Positions 7,695-16,573 of a stretch of 64,000 nt of DNA are shown piece after piece. Below the pieces are notes generated by a model, which saw only the letters and a program-made list of their open reading frames with translations, had not been told where the DNA came from and searched no databases. The position numbers and the translations under genes are program-made. The stretch is from assembly GCA_050953105.1 (NCBI GenBank), contig JBMNMA010000007.1, positions 186,001 through 250,000 on the forward strand, in the 5' to 3' direction. Source of the DNA: UBA1206 sp050953105 (GTDB lineage: Bacteria > Bacillota > Clostridia > Oscillospirales > CAG-382). Position 1 is the stretch's first letter; the number at the start of each line of letters is the position of its first letter.

Positions 7695-9841
7695 GCCTTT
7701 TTTTCCGGGATTTTTAGCACCGGCGACTTTCCGTCAAAGGTTAAAACAGTTTCGCAGTCGCCATCCTCGTTTTTAACTCCGGCGGATATATCGGCCATAA
7801 TCCGGTCGGCAAACCTTGCGGCAGATGCCGCACCGTTTTGTTTTACGGATTGTTTTTCAAGATATTCGTAAAACTCGCTTGAAAAGCTCACCCTGCCTTT
7901 AAAATATCTGTCGGCATATTCACTACACCGCTTTGACATTATTTTAAACAGGCTTCGGGCAGACAGGGAGGGGAAGCAAATCACCTCGTCAGCCTTGCCG
8001 TCGAAAATTTCGGGTACAACCGAAGATAAGCTGCCGGCCGGCATAAACCCGGTGGCTTTCATACCCCTTTGGGGGGATATAATAACCAGAACAAAGGCGC
8101 AGCCGAAGCTGACTGTGTTCCCCGACGAATCGGTAAGCACCCCCTCCTCAAGTATGCGGGAGATAATTGCCTGAACATCCGGGTGGGCCTTTTCGGCGGA
8201 ATCGAAAATCAGGGCGGAATAGGGAAGCCGCCTTATTTTTTCGGCAAGGGCGGTTTCCTCACCGTAGCCGAGATAGCCGGGGGGCGAACCTATCAGCTTT
8301 GAAACGGTATGGCTTTCGGTAAATTCGTTCATGTCAAGGCGGATAACGCTGGTAAAGCAGGCGGCCTTGGTGAAAACATTGGCAGCGTAGCTTTTGCCTG
8401 CCCCCTTATCCCCTGCCAAAATAACGCTTGCGGGGCGGCTGCCGGCATTCGACCGGGAAAGATATCGCCTGTAACAGGCGGCAAGCTTTTCTGCGGCCTC
8501 CTCCTGACCGATAAGGGAAGTAACAAGGGCGTTTTCAAGCCGGACACACTCCTCCTCACCCCGGCTTGAAAGGACGGCAGGGGGTATCCCCGTAACGGCG
8601 GAAGCAATGGCAACGATATCCTCCGCCTCAAGGACGGCCCCCCGCTTTATAACCGAGTTGGCGGCGGCTTCGTCAATCAAATCAACCGCCTTGTCGGGAA
8701 GCTTTCTGCCGTTGATAAACCTTGCTGATATCCGCACCGCTTCACTGACCGCCTCCTCGGTTATGACAATATTATGGTGGGCCTCGTAATATTTTTTGGT
8801 GGCAAGGAGCATTTTAACGCATTCATCGTTGGTGGGTTCCTCTATTTTCACCGGCTGGAACCGCCGTTCAAGAGCTGGGTCCTTTTCTATAATCCGTTTG
8901 TATTCCCCGGGGGTGGTGGCGCCTATCATGCGTATTTCGCCCCGGGCAAGGGGAGGTTTGAGTATGTTCGACGCATCCACCGAGCCTTCCGCCGAGCCTG
9001 CCCCCACAATGGTGTGCATTTCGTCCACAAATAAAATAATATCCTCGCCTTTGGCCTCGTTTATAATATTGCGCAGCTTTTCTTCAAATTCTCCCCGGTA
9101 TTTCGTTCCCGCTACAATGCCGGGAATGTCCACGGTAATAAGACGCATACCCAAAAGCCGCTCGGGAACCCTCCCTTCGGCTATCCGCTTGGCAATGGAT
9201 TCGGCTATGGCGGTTTTGCCCACTCCGGCGTCGCCTATTAGGCAGGGATTGTTTTTGCTTTTGCGAAGCAGTATGCGGATAATCCTTTCCTCCTGGGCTT
9301 CCCGGCCTATAATTGACTCTATCCCTCCGGCGGCGGCGATGGCGGTAAGGTCGGTGCCGTTTTTGTCAAGGCAGGGGGTTGGCTTGGGTTTATCCTTCTT
9401 CTTTTGCTCGGTTACGGTGTTTTCCTCCCGGCTTTCGGACCCTAACGACATAAGAATGTCGCAGACAGAAACCCCCTCCATTTCAATAATCCGCTTGGCA
9501 ACGCATTCTTCGGTAAGGATGGCCATTAGTATATGTGAAATGGTTATAGCCTCGCACCCCATGTCCTTGGCGTGGCGGCCTGCCTGCATGAGTATTTTTT
9601 TGCATTTTGGGGTTAGGTCCTCCCCTCCGGTGTAGTTTCCCATGCCTGTTCCGGCAAGCTCGTATATCTGATGCTTCATTCGCTCGTAGGTTATTGAGGT
9701 GTTGGCAAAGCATTTGGGCGAAGTGCGGGTTATGGCAAGGAGAAGATGCTCGCTCCCCACAAAGGTATGCCCGTATTCCCGCGCCGAACTGACGGCGTCG
9801 CTTAAAACCTTTTTGGCGTCTTCGGTAAATCTGTTTATCAT
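7691..9841 (-). CDS. ClpA/ClpC-type AAA+ unfoldase with degenerate second ATPase domain
   Basis: 716 residues. Two Clp_N repeats (about 1-140) and a Lys-rich linker precede a complete D1 ring module: Walker A GDAGVGKT (203-210), pore loop KYRGEFE, Walker B LFVDE (270-274) and arginine finger DPALERRF. No ClpC-type middle domain separates D1 and D2. D2 keeps Walker A (GDKGAGKS) and the GYLGY pore loop, but Walker B reads LIFDS, with Ser for the catalytic Glu (residue 548). The usual NRID arginine-finger motif is replaced by DGKAD, and the sensor-2 GAR by GAA. A TGF tripeptide near 597-599 lies where the ClpP-docking loop occurs, so ClpP partnering is possible. Start set at the ATG at 9841 behind GGAGTATTGC. 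It lies divergently from an unknown membrane protein. Confidence 0.85.
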   Translation of the reverse strand: MINRFTEDAKKVLSDAVSSAREYGHTFVGSEHLLLAITRTSPKCFANTSITYERMKHQIYELAGTGMGNYTGGEDLTPKCKKILMQAGRHAKDMGCEAITISHILMAILTEECVAKRIIEMEGVSVCDILMSLGSESREENTVTEQKKKDKPKPTPCLDKNGTDLTAIAAAGGIESIIGREAQEERIIRILLRKSKNNPCLIGDAGVGKTAIAESIAKRIAEGRVPERLLGMRLITVDIPGIVAGTKYRGEFEEKLRNIINEAKGEDIILFVDEMHTIVGAGSAEGSVDASNILKPPLARGEIRMIGATTPGEYKRIIEKDPALERRFQPVKIEEPTNDECVKMLLATKKYYEAHHNIVITEEAVSEAVRISARFINGRKLPDKAVDLIDEAAANSVIKRGAVLEAEDIVAIASAVTGIPPAVLSSRGEEECVRLENALVTSLIGQEEAAEKLAACYRRYLSRSNAGSRPASVILAGDKGAGKSYAANVFTKAACFTSVIRLDMNEFTESHTVSKLIGSPPGYLGYGEETALAEKIRRLPYSALIFDSAEKAHPDVQAIISRILEEGVLTDSSGNTVSFGCAFVLVIISPQRGMKATGFMPAGSLSSVVPEIFDGKADEVICFPSLSARSLFKIMSKRCSEYADRYFKGRVSFSSEFYEYLEKQSVKQNGAASAARFADRIMADISAGVKNEDGDCETVLTFDGKSPVLKIPEKKA

Positions 9842-9918
9842 GCAATACTCCTGACAGGTGTATTTATGGCTTTGCATTAATAAGGTTATGAGTTTTTTTC
9901 AAAAAGGTGAAAAAACCG

Positions 9919-9947
9919 TTGAATTAAACGGCGTCATTTGGTATAAT
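9919..9947 (+). promoter_or_regulatory. SigA-type promoter for the membrane protein at 9968
   Basis: TTGAAT (9919-9924), a 17-bp spacer and a perfect TATAAT (9942-9947) end 20 bp before the GTG start. The leader would be very short. Confidence 0.75.
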
Positions 9948-9967
9948 CAAAAAGCGGGGGTGATACG

Positions 9968-10594
9968 GTGAGTACACAAAAAACAAAGATAAATCCCTAC
10001 GATTCGCCGGAGGTTTTTGAAAGGCGAAACCGTATACGGACGGTTAAAAAAAGTCGCCGTCAGCTTATCTATGCCGCCTGCGTGTTGTTTTTGGCTTTTT
10101 ATTTTGCCTTCTGTCTTGTTATAACCTTATATTACTATTTGTCCTTTAACTCTACCCCCGACGAGGCCGAGCTTTATTCAATAAGCATACTCAACGAACG
10201 GGGAAAAACCGTAGCCAGAACAAGTGCCGAAGGTGCAAACAAGCGTTTCGGGTTTTATATATCCCTCGGCCAGCTTGACAAGCTGTGCGACCTGTCGGTA
10301 GCCGGCGACGAAGGCAAGCTGACAATAATACTCAGGGAAAGCGGTGAAAATCTCGAATGCTTTACCAACTCATCCTTTTTATATGTTAACGGCAATCCGG
10401 CAAGGCTGTCCATACCGGTGCTGTATGAAAATTACGAATACTACCTTCCGGTGGAGCTTATAGAGCAGTATTTTATGGGAGTAAACATTGTTTACGAAAA
10501 GGGAATATGTAAAATGTCCCTTGCCGATAAGGAAGCGGCATTGGAGCTTAAATTAAAAAGCCAGCCCCTCTGCCCCCCTATCGCAGAGCCGTGA
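9968..10594 (+). CDS. Unknown single-span membrane protein
   Basis: 208 residues, not recognised. A basic cytoplasmic N-terminus of about 30 residues (NRIRTVKKSRRQ) precedes one membrane span at about 32-56, rich in aromatic residues (FAFCLVITLYYYL). The rest is an extracytoplasmic domain with alternating strands. The segment around 137-185 (SSFLYVNGNPARLSIPVLYENYEYYLPVEL) loosely recalls copper-amine-oxidase-N-type cell-surface modules, but this is weak. The GTG start follows GGGGGTGATACG. The gene is monocistronic, with its own promoter and a clear terminator. Codon use looks like that of the neighbours. Confidence 0.7.
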   Translation: MSTQKTKINPYDSPEVFERRNRIRTVKKSRRQLIYAACVLFLAFYFAFCLVITLYYYLSFNSTPDEAELYSISILNERGKTVARTSAEGANKRFGFYISLGQLDKLCDLSVAGDEGKLTIILRESGENLECFTNSSFLYVNGNPARLSIPVLYENYEYYLPVELIEQYFMGVNIVYEKGICKMSLADKEAALELKLKSQPLCPPIAEP

Positions 10595-10603
10595 TGGAAA
10601 ATA

Positions 10604-10632
10604 AAAGGTGAAAGCCAAAAAGCTTTCACCTT
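10604..10632 (+). terminator. Rho-independent terminator of the 9968 gene
   Basis: The arms AAAGGTGAAAGC (10604-10615) and GCTTTCACCTTT (10621-10632) pair perfectly around a 5-nt loop, 10 bp after the stop codon. The A/T ends make it potentially bidirectional. Confidence 0.8.
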
Positions 10633-10800
10633 TAATTATGCCCTGTTTTTTGTGGCTTTATAATCTGCCGGGGCAACTTCCCGTATAAAAATACCATGAT
10701 TATGCTTGGCGGTGGTAACAGGGGAGGGGGACCGGTCAGATAATACATAACGGCATAAAAAATCCACCGCATACACGGTGGGTATAATATATCAAACTTT

Positions 10801-11937
10801 TCAGCCCGAAATATCAACTTCGCTAAAATCGGCGGCACTGTTTTCCTGACTGCCGCTTTCCTCGGCGCTGCTTTCCTCCTCGGGAATTCCGTTTTCAAAA
10901 TAGGTTATTTTACAGGCAATGGGTTGGGGGGCCGAGGCGGGAGGATAAACCGAAATTTTGCCCGACTTCATTCTGGCGTATAAAGTTTCGTATTCGTCCA
11001 CCGTCCATTTGGTAAACCTGAAGCTTCCCTTGTTGGTGGGGAGGCCTATTGAGTCGGTTTCGATTCCGTATGTCAGCGTTTTGCCCGCTTTGGCATAATC
11101 CCAGCCGTTATTTTTAAAATAAGATTCCAGCGTGTTATAGCAAACGGTATCTAATGCCTTTGTGGCTGAGGTGAGATATCTTTCTGAATATCCGCCCTGG
11201 TCAAGGTCAAAGCCTATGGCTTTTCCTTTCATATTGTTGGCAGCGGATGTAACCGAGGTTTGAATACCCTCGCCGCTTACCATTATAACTTTAATCCCGT
11301 CCCCGTACCAATCGTTGGCCATCTTTTTAATGCCTTCGCTGGCGGCAAGGGATTCGGTTATCCAGTAGTTTACTAATATTTCGGCTATTCCCAATTCAAC
11401 GGCGGCGTATTCCGCACCCTGAATAAACCCGGTAAAATACTTTTGGTTTATTTCGTTGTCAATTCCGCCTATAAAGCCAAGACTGGTGTTACCGTCGATA
11501 ACCGCACCGTAGCCGGCCAGAAAGCCGGCCTGCTCTTCACGGAAAACTATCCGGTGAACATTTTCCCCCTTAACGTCGGCATAACAGTCGACAAGGAGGA
11601 AATCTACGTCTTCATATGTTTTAATTGCCTTTTCGGCTGCCTCTTTAAGGTAAAAGCCGGAAATCACTACCAGCTTTGCCCCTTTGGACACCGCTTTTTC
11701 CACCTGTTTTAAATATTCCTCGGTGGTGTCATCGCCGGGGGTATAATGTTTGAAAGTAACCCCCTTTTCGTTGCAGTAGGCGGAAATGCCCTTGTATGCA
11801 CCGTTGGATGATGACCGGTCGGTTATCCCGGCTTTGCCGGTTATAAGCGCAACGGTATATGTTTTTTCGGTAATAAAGCAGCTCGTTAACCCAAGACAAA
11901 GGCCAAGGGCAACAACCAGGCAAACAATTCTTTTCAT
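10801..11937 (-). CDS. BMP/PnrA-family substrate-binding lipoprotein
   Basis: 378 residues. A signal peptide with lipobox LTSC (near residue 20) marks a membrane-anchored lipoprotein. The body matches the basic membrane protein (BMP/PnrA/Med) fold: VALITGKAGITDRSSSNGAYKGI, then FREEQAGFLAGYGAV and LGFIGGIDNEINQKYFTGFIQGAEY. Family members bind nucleosides for ABC importers. The tail of about 30 residues is Ser/Glu-rich (EEESSAEESG), probably a disordered extension. No permease or ATPase gene lies nearby, so it is an orphan binding protein or a sensor component. Start chosen at the ATG at 11937, 9 nt after GGGTG. Confidence 0.88.
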   Translation of the reverse strand: MKRIVCLVVALGLCLGLTSCFITEKTYTVALITGKAGITDRSSSNGAYKGISAYCNEKGVTFKHYTPGDDTTEEYLKQVEKAVSKGAKLVVISGFYLKEAAEKAIKTYEDVDFLLVDCYADVKGENVHRIVFREEQAGFLAGYGAVIDGNTSLGFIGGIDNEINQKYFTGFIQGAEYAAVELGIAEILVNYWITESLAASEGIKKMANDWYGDGIKVIMVSGEGIQTSVTSAANNMKGKAIGFDLDQGGYSERYLTSATKALDTVCYNTLESYFKNNGWDYAKAGKTLTYGIETDSIGLPTNKGSFRFTKWTVDEYETLYARMKSGKISVYPPASAPQPIACKITYFENGIPEEESSAEESGSQENSAADFSEVDISG

Positions 11938-11992
11938 ATTATGATTCACCCGTTATACAATAAAATGGGACATTTATGATTAAAGCAAGCAA

Positions 11993-12021
11993 ATTATACC
12001 ACGCACATTTAGTTTTGTCAA
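11993..12021 (-). promoter_or_regulatory. SigA-type promoter for the BMP lipoprotein
   Basis: Consensus TTGACA (12021-12016), a 17-bp spacer and TATAAT (11998-11993) on the minus strand. It is divergent from the nifZ promoter 27 bp away. Confidence 0.85.
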
Positions 12022-12047
12022 ACCGTTTTGTCCTAAATCAAATTGTA

Positions 12048-12076
12048 TTGACTTAAATAAAGGGTTGATGTATAAT
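12048..12076 (+). promoter_or_regulatory. SigA-type promoter of the nifZ-thiI-...-recN operon
   Basis: TTGACT (12048-12053), a 17-bp spacer and TATAAT (12071-12076). No comparable promoter or terminator is evident before the glucosaminidase gene, so this probably drives a transcript of about 11 kb. Confidence 0.85.
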
Positions 12077-12143
12077 GACAATGTATAACTATGCAATTAC
12101 CCTTATTATATTTCAAAATCCATTAAAACAGACGGGATAAGAA

Positions 12144-13283
12144 ATGATATATTTTGACAATTCGGCGTCGGCAATACCCAACCCAAATGCCCTTGACGCC
12201 GCCGTAAAGGCAATGAGCCATTTTGCCAACCCTTCCTCCCCCCATTTTGCGGGACTTAAGGCAAGGGAGATAATTGAAGATTCACGCTCCAAGGTGGCCG
12301 CCGCTTTATGCTGCCGGCCGGATGAAGTGTTTTTCACGTCATCGGGCACCGAGGCCAACAATATCGCCATTCTTGCCCTTGCCGAAAAAAACAGGCGTGA
12401 GGGTAATGTAATATTAACCACCAGGGCAGAGCATCCTTCGGTTTTAAATACCGTCCTTTCCCTTGAAAAACACGGCTTTAAAGTAATTTTCGTCCCCGTC
12501 GACGGCGGAGAGGTGGATTACTCCTTTATTGAAGATACCCTAAAAACCCAAAAGGTATGCCTTGTATCATTAATGCAGGCCAACAATCAGAACGGCGGGC
12601 TGACAAACCTAAAAACGATAAGAGAAATTATAAATCAAACAAGCTCAAAAGCCCTGTTCCATTCGGATATAGTCCAGGGATTTTTAAAAGTTCCCGACGA
12701 AATGGCATCACATGCTTCAAAATACTGCGACACCGCATCCCTTTCCGCCCATAAAATCGGCGGTCTTAAGGGAACAGGCGGATTGTTTGTCAAAAAGGGA
12801 CTAAAGCTTTCCCCCGTCATATACGGCGGCGGCCAGGAGGGTGGAATCAGAAGCGGCACCGAAAATATTATCGGCATTGCCGCCTTCGGCGTTGCCGCAA
12901 AGGAATTTTCACCTGCTTTCCGCCAGAAGATTTCGGATTTACACCGGCTTTTTATAAAAAAAGCCACCGACATACTCGGCGACGACATTGAAATGAAGGT
13001 GCCCGAAAACCATATAGACGCTTTAATAAATATAAGTCTAAAAGGGGTTAAAAGCGAGGTTGTAATGAATTATCTTTCCTCAAAGGGAATTTGTATTTCC
13101 TCCTCCTCGGCCTGCTCAACAAAGGCAAAGGAAAACCTTGCTTTGGCCGCTTTCGGCTACGGTAAGGAATACAACGATACGGCAATACGGATAGGATTTT
13201 CCCCCTTCAACACCGAGCAAGAGGTGGAAACGCTGGTAGACGAGCTTAAAAACGCTCTTGCTTTCAGAATAAAAAGGAAGTAG
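12144..13283 (+). CDS. Cysteine desulfurase (NifS/IscS family), ThiI partner
   Basis: 379 residues. This PLP enzyme takes sulfur from cysteine as a persulfide. The N-terminal MIYFDNSASA, the cofactor-binding SSGTEAN, the Schiff-base Lys in SAHKIGG (about 203) and the catalytic Cys loop SSSSACST (about 322) are all present. The gene is 4 bp from thiI. In Bacillus the equivalent nifZ-thiI pair makes 4-thiouridine in tRNA, with the desulfurase handing sulfur directly to ThiI. There is no iscU or sufU neighbour, which favours the tRNA role over general Fe-S assembly. Confidence 0.93.
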   Translation: MIYFDNSASAIPNPNALDAAVKAMSHFANPSSPHFAGLKAREIIEDSRSKVAAALCCRPDEVFFTSSGTEANNIAILALAEKNRREGNVILTTRAEHPSVLNTVLSLEKHGFKVIFVPVDGGEVDYSFIEDTLKTQKVCLVSLMQANNQNGGLTNLKTIREIINQTSSKALFHSDIVQGFLKVPDEMASHASKYCDTASLSAHKIGGLKGTGGLFVKKGLKLSPVIYGGGQEGGIRSGTENIIGIAAFGVAAKEFSPAFRQKISDLHRLFIKKATDILGDDIEMKVPENHIDALINISLKGVKSEVVMNYLSSKGICISSSSACSTKAKENLALAAFGYGKEYNDTAIRIGFSPFNTEQEVETLVDELKNALAFRIKRK

Positions 13284-13287
13284 TTAA

Positions 13288-14463
13288 ATGAGACATATTG
13301 TGGTTTTAAAATACGGTGAAATAGTCTTAAAAGGCTTAAACCGCTCCCGCTTTGAGTCGCTGCTTATGCGGCGGGTTAAAAACATGCTTAAAAACGTAAA
13401 CGGTGGGTTTGAACTGTATAACTCCCAGTCCACCCTTATAATCCGCGGGAACGACAGTGCGGATATGAGGGAAGTGGCCGAAAAAATGAAAAAGGTTTTC
13501 GGCGTGGTGTCTGTGTGTTTAGGCTACGAGTGCGAAAAGGACATGGAGGCAATAAAGGCCGCCGTCCGGGAAAAGGCAAAGGAGCTTATCGGACAAGCCA
13601 AAACCTTCAAATGCGCTGCCAAGCGGTCGGACAAGAATTTCCCCTATATTTCCCCCCAAATCTGCGACATCTGCGGTGGAGAGGTGCTTGAAAACGTCAG
13701 AAACATAAAGGTTGACGTAAATAACCCCGAAGTGGTGTTAACCATTGAAATACGGGACAAGTTTGCTTTTATCCACGCCGGCGGCGAAAAGGGCGCCGGG
13801 GGAATGCCCATCGGCTCTAATGGCAGGGGAATGCTGCTTATTTCCGGCGGCATTGACTCCCCCGTGGCAGGCTACATGGTGGCCAAGCGGGGCGTGGCCA
13901 TAGATGCGGTGTATTTTGAAACGCCGCCCTATACCGGGGACGCAGCAAGGGAAAAGGTGGAATCACTGGTTAAAGTCCTTGCCTCCTATGCCGGTAACAT
14001 TTATTTTTCCGCCATTCCCATAACCGAAATTCAGCAGGAAATAGCCGAAAACTGCTCAGAAAGGCTGTGGACAATTTTACTGCGGCGCTTTATGATGCGG
14101 ATAGCCGAAAAACACGCCCAAAAGGTAGGATGTACGGCACTTATAACAGGCGAAAGCATAGGTCAGGTGGCAAGCCAGACAATGGAGGCCATAAACTGCA
14201 CCAACAACGCCGTAACCATGCCTGTTTTCCGTCCCTGCATTGGCCTTGACAAAGAAGAAATTGTGGTTTTGTCAAGAAAAATCGGCACCTTTGAGCTTTC
14301 CACCCTCCCCTTTGACGACTGCTGCGTGCTGTTTACCCCAAGACATCCCAAGCTTACCCCCACCATAGAGGAAGTGCTTGAGGAGGAAAAAAAGCTTGAC
14401 GTGGACGGCCTTGTGGAAAAAGCCCTTGCCATGAGGGTGGTCAAACGGATAGAAGGGAATTGA
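13288..14463 (+). CDS. thiI: tRNA 4-thiouridine synthetase ThiI
   Basis: 391 residues: an N-terminal ferredoxin-like region and THUMP domain (about 60-165) bind the tRNA acceptor arm, and the PP-loop SGGIDSP (about 185) activates U8 with ATP. Catalytic-domain motifs such as TGESIGQVASQT are visible. There is no C-terminal rhodanese domain, as in Bacillus ThiI, so sulfur must come straight from the adjacent desulfurase. It overlaps the next gene region closely, its TGA lying 3 bp before the next ATG. Confidence 0.96.
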   Translation: MRHIVVLKYGEIVLKGLNRSRFESLLMRRVKNMLKNVNGGFELYNSQSTLIIRGNDSADMREVAEKMKKVFGVVSVCLGYECEKDMEAIKAAVREKAKELIGQAKTFKCAAKRSDKNFPYISPQICDICGGEVLENVRNIKVDVNNPEVVLTIEIRDKFAFIHAGGEKGAGGMPIGSNGRGMLLISGGIDSPVAGYMVAKRGVAIDAVYFETPPYTGDAAREKVESLVKVLASYAGNIYFSAIPITEIQQEIAENCSERLWTILLRRFMMRIAEKHAQKVGCTALITGESIGQVASQTMEAINCTNNAVTMPVFRPCIGLDKEEIVVLSRKIGTFELSTLPFDDCCVLFTPRHPKLTPTIEEVLEEEKKLDVDGLVEKALAMRVVKRIEGN

Positions 14464-14465
14464 AA

Positions 14466-14969
14466 ATGGACGAAGGTCTGTATAAAGCCGCCGAAAGGCT
14501 TGTGGGTATTTTGCAAAAACACGGCAAAACCATATCCACCGCCGAAAGCTGCACCGGAGGTTTAATATCGGCGGCAATTACCGCCATACCCGGCGCAAGC
14601 AATATTTTTAGCCTTGGCGTCTGCACCTACTCGGCCGAACAGAAAATAAATATATTAGGCGTATCCCCAGAGGTTATTAAAAAATACACCGTGGTAAGCA
14701 GCGAAACGGTTTTACAGATGGCCGGCGGGATTAAAAAGCTTGCTTTGTCCGACTATGCCATATCGGTAAGCGGTATTGCCGGCCCAGGCGGGGGAACGGC
14801 GGGAAATCCCGTGGGAACGGTGTGGTTCGGGTTTGCGGCCGGTGAAAAAATATTAAGTGAAAAACGCCATTTTAAAGGAAACCGGGACGAGGTAAGAAAA
14901 CAAGCCGTCCTGTTTGCGATAGAAAAAATAATTGAAATTATAAACGGAGAAAAATATGACACGCCATGA
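14466..14969 (+). CDS. CinA C-terminal domain protein (PncC-type nicotinamide-nucleotide amidase)
   Basis: 167 residues consisting only of the CinA C-terminal domain, without the N-terminal MoaB-like half. Motifs STAESCTGGLIS and GIAGPGGG are typical. PncC converts NMN to nicotinic acid mononucleotide in pyridine-nucleotide recycling. A TTG at 14460 could extend it by two residues, but the ATG at 14466 behind GAAGGG is preferred. The end overlaps nusB by 14 bp, indicating translational coupling. Confidence 0.9.
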   Translation: MDEGLYKAAERLVGILQKHGKTISTAESCTGGLISAAITAIPGASNIFSLGVCTYSAEQKINILGVSPEVIKKYTVVSSETVLQMAGGIKKLALSDYAISVSGIAGPGGGTAGNPVGTVWFGFAAGEKILSEKRHFKGNRDEVRKQAVLFAIEKIIEIINGEKYDTP

Positions 14970-15354
14970 AAGTCGGGTGGCAGCCTTTTGCCTGCTGTTT
15001 GAATACTCCTTCGGGGGACAACCTGAGGAGATTATATCAAACGCCATAGAATACCGGGAACTTCAGCTATCAGCCTTTGCCCGTGAACTGTTTACCGGGG
15101 CGGTTAGGGAGCTGGAGCAAATCGACACGCTTATTTCTAAGTTTGCCGAAAACCGCACCTTTTCAAGAATAGGCAAGGTTCCCCTCGCCTGCCTTCGTCT
15201 GGGAGCATACGAAATTTTGTTTACCGAAACTCCCGCCGAAATCGTAATAAACGAAATTCTGGAAATCTGCAGGGAATTCAACTGCCACGACAGCGTTTCC
15301 TACGTCAACGGAGTTTTGGGAAAAATTAATTTAACAAAGGGACAAAATGGATAA
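14956..15354 (+). CDS. nusB: Transcription antitermination factor NusB
   Basis: 132 residues of the all-helical NusB fold: RHESRVAAFCLLFEYSF at the N-terminus and IPAEIVINEILEI-like and SVSYVNGVLGKI motifs near the C-terminus. NusB with NusE binds boxA RNA in rRNA antitermination. It overlaps xseA by 8 bp. The order nusB-xseA-xseB-ispA-dxs is conserved in Firmicutes; folD, often present, is missing. Confidence 0.93.
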   Translation: MTRHESRVAAFCLLFEYSFGGQPEEIISNAIEYRELQLSAFARELFTGAVRELEQIDTLISKFAENRTFSRIGKVPLACLRLGAYEILFTETPAEIVINEILEICREFNCHDSVSYVNGVLGKINLTKGQNG

Positions 15355-16573
15355 GACATCTGCTCCGGTTATAACCGTAACGCAGCTTAACAATTTCATA
15401 AAGGACTGCCTTGATAACGTTCCCGTCCTTGAAAAAATATCGGTGAAGGGTGAAATTTCAAACATAACCCTTCACAAAACGGGACACATCTATATGACCT
15501 TAAAGGACGAAGGCGGGGTTATAAAGGCGGTAATGTTCCGTTCCGATGCGGTTAAGCTTAATTTTGTCCCCAAAAACGGGGATAAAGTGGTAGCCACCGG
15601 CCGGGTGTCGGTGTTTGTCCGGGACGGGATATACCAGCTTTACGCTACGTCGCTGGAGCTTGACGGCATCGGCTCTTTGTATATCGCCTTTGAAAAGTTA
15701 AAGGCAAAGCTTGCCGCCCAGGGACTTTTTGACACGGCAAGAAAGCGTAAGCTGCCATCGGTCCCCTTTTCCATAGGTATTGTTACCGCCCCCACAGGTG
15801 CGGCTATCAGGGATATGATAAACATATCCGGCCGGCGCTTTCCGGCGTGTGAAATTATCCTTTACCCGTCCTTGGTTCAGGGAAGCGGAGCGGCGCAGAA
15901 CATTATAAAGGGAATAGAATACTTCAACCAGACAAACCGGGTTGAAATTATCGTTATCGGCCGGGGCGGCGGAAGCATAGAGGACCTTTGGGCATTTAAC
16001 GACGAAAATCTGGCTTATGCCATTTATAACTCAAAAATACCCATCATATCCGCCGTAGGCCATGAAACCGACTTTACCATTTCCGACTTCGTGGCCGACT
16101 TAAGAGCGCCTACCCCTTCGGCGGCAATGGAAATCGCCCTGCCTGACATAAAGGAGCTTTTGCATAAGTTCGAAAACGTCCGCTCCCGCATAGCCTTGCT
16201 CCTAACCAAGCGGCTTGACGGTGAAAAGCGGCTTATGAAAATGCTGTCGGCTGCGGCGGTGCTAAATTCCCCCGAAAGGCTGTATCAGGATAAAATGCTT
16301 GAACTGTCAAGGCTTTCCGACAGACTGGACGACGCCGGAACATACGGAATTACGGAAAGAAAACAAGCCATATCCGCTTTATCCTCCCTGCTTAATTCCT
16401 ACAACCCTCTCGGGGTGCTGCAGCGGGGATATTCGGTGGCATATGATATAAACGGAAAAATTGTTACCAAAAAGAATCAGATAAATATCGGCGACGGCTT
16501 TTCCCTATTATTGGCCGACGGCAAAATTCAGGCCGTCAGAACAGGAGACGACAATGGAAAAGAAAAGTTATGA
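15347..16573 (+). CDS. xseA: Exodeoxyribonuclease VII large subunit
   Basis: 408 residues. An N-terminal OB-fold (VLEKISVKGEISNITLHKTGHIYMTLKD) is followed by the catalytic domain with GIVTAPTGAAIRDM, IVIGRGGGSIEDLWAFNDE and ISAVGHETDFTISDFVADLRAPTPS, all diagnostic. The enzyme degrades single-stranded DNA in both directions as a complex with several XseB subunits. It overlaps the xseB start by 20 bp. Confidence 0.97.
   Translation: MDKTSAPVITVTQLNNFIKDCLDNVPVLEKISVKGEISNITLHKTGHIYMTLKDEGGVIKAVMFRSDAVKLNFVPKNGDKVVATGRVSVFVRDGIYQLYATSLELDGIGSLYIAFEKLKAKLAAQGLFDTARKRKLPSVPFSIGIVTAPTGAAIRDMINISGRRFPACEIILYPSLVQGSGAAQNIIKGIEYFNQTNRVEIIVIGRGGGSIEDLWAFNDENLAYAIYNSKIPIISAVGHETDFTISDFVADLRAPTPSAAMEIALPDIKELLHKFENVRSRIALLLTKRLDGEKRLMKMLSAAAVLNSPERLYQDKMLELSRLSDRLDDAGTYGITERKQAISALSSLLNSYNPLGVLQRGYSVAYDINGKIVTKKNQINIGDGFSLLLADGKIQAVRTGDDNGKEKL

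Noticed and set aside
8796..9635. 279-codon open frame on the plus strand opposite the Clp gene
   Set aside because: It is a shadow of the real minus-strand ATPase. It has no ribosome-binding site and no sensible protein composition.
10632..10898. 88-codon minus-strand frame after the BMP gene
   Set aside because: It begins inside the BMP gene in another frame and ends in the terminator region; no ribosome-binding site or recognisable protein.
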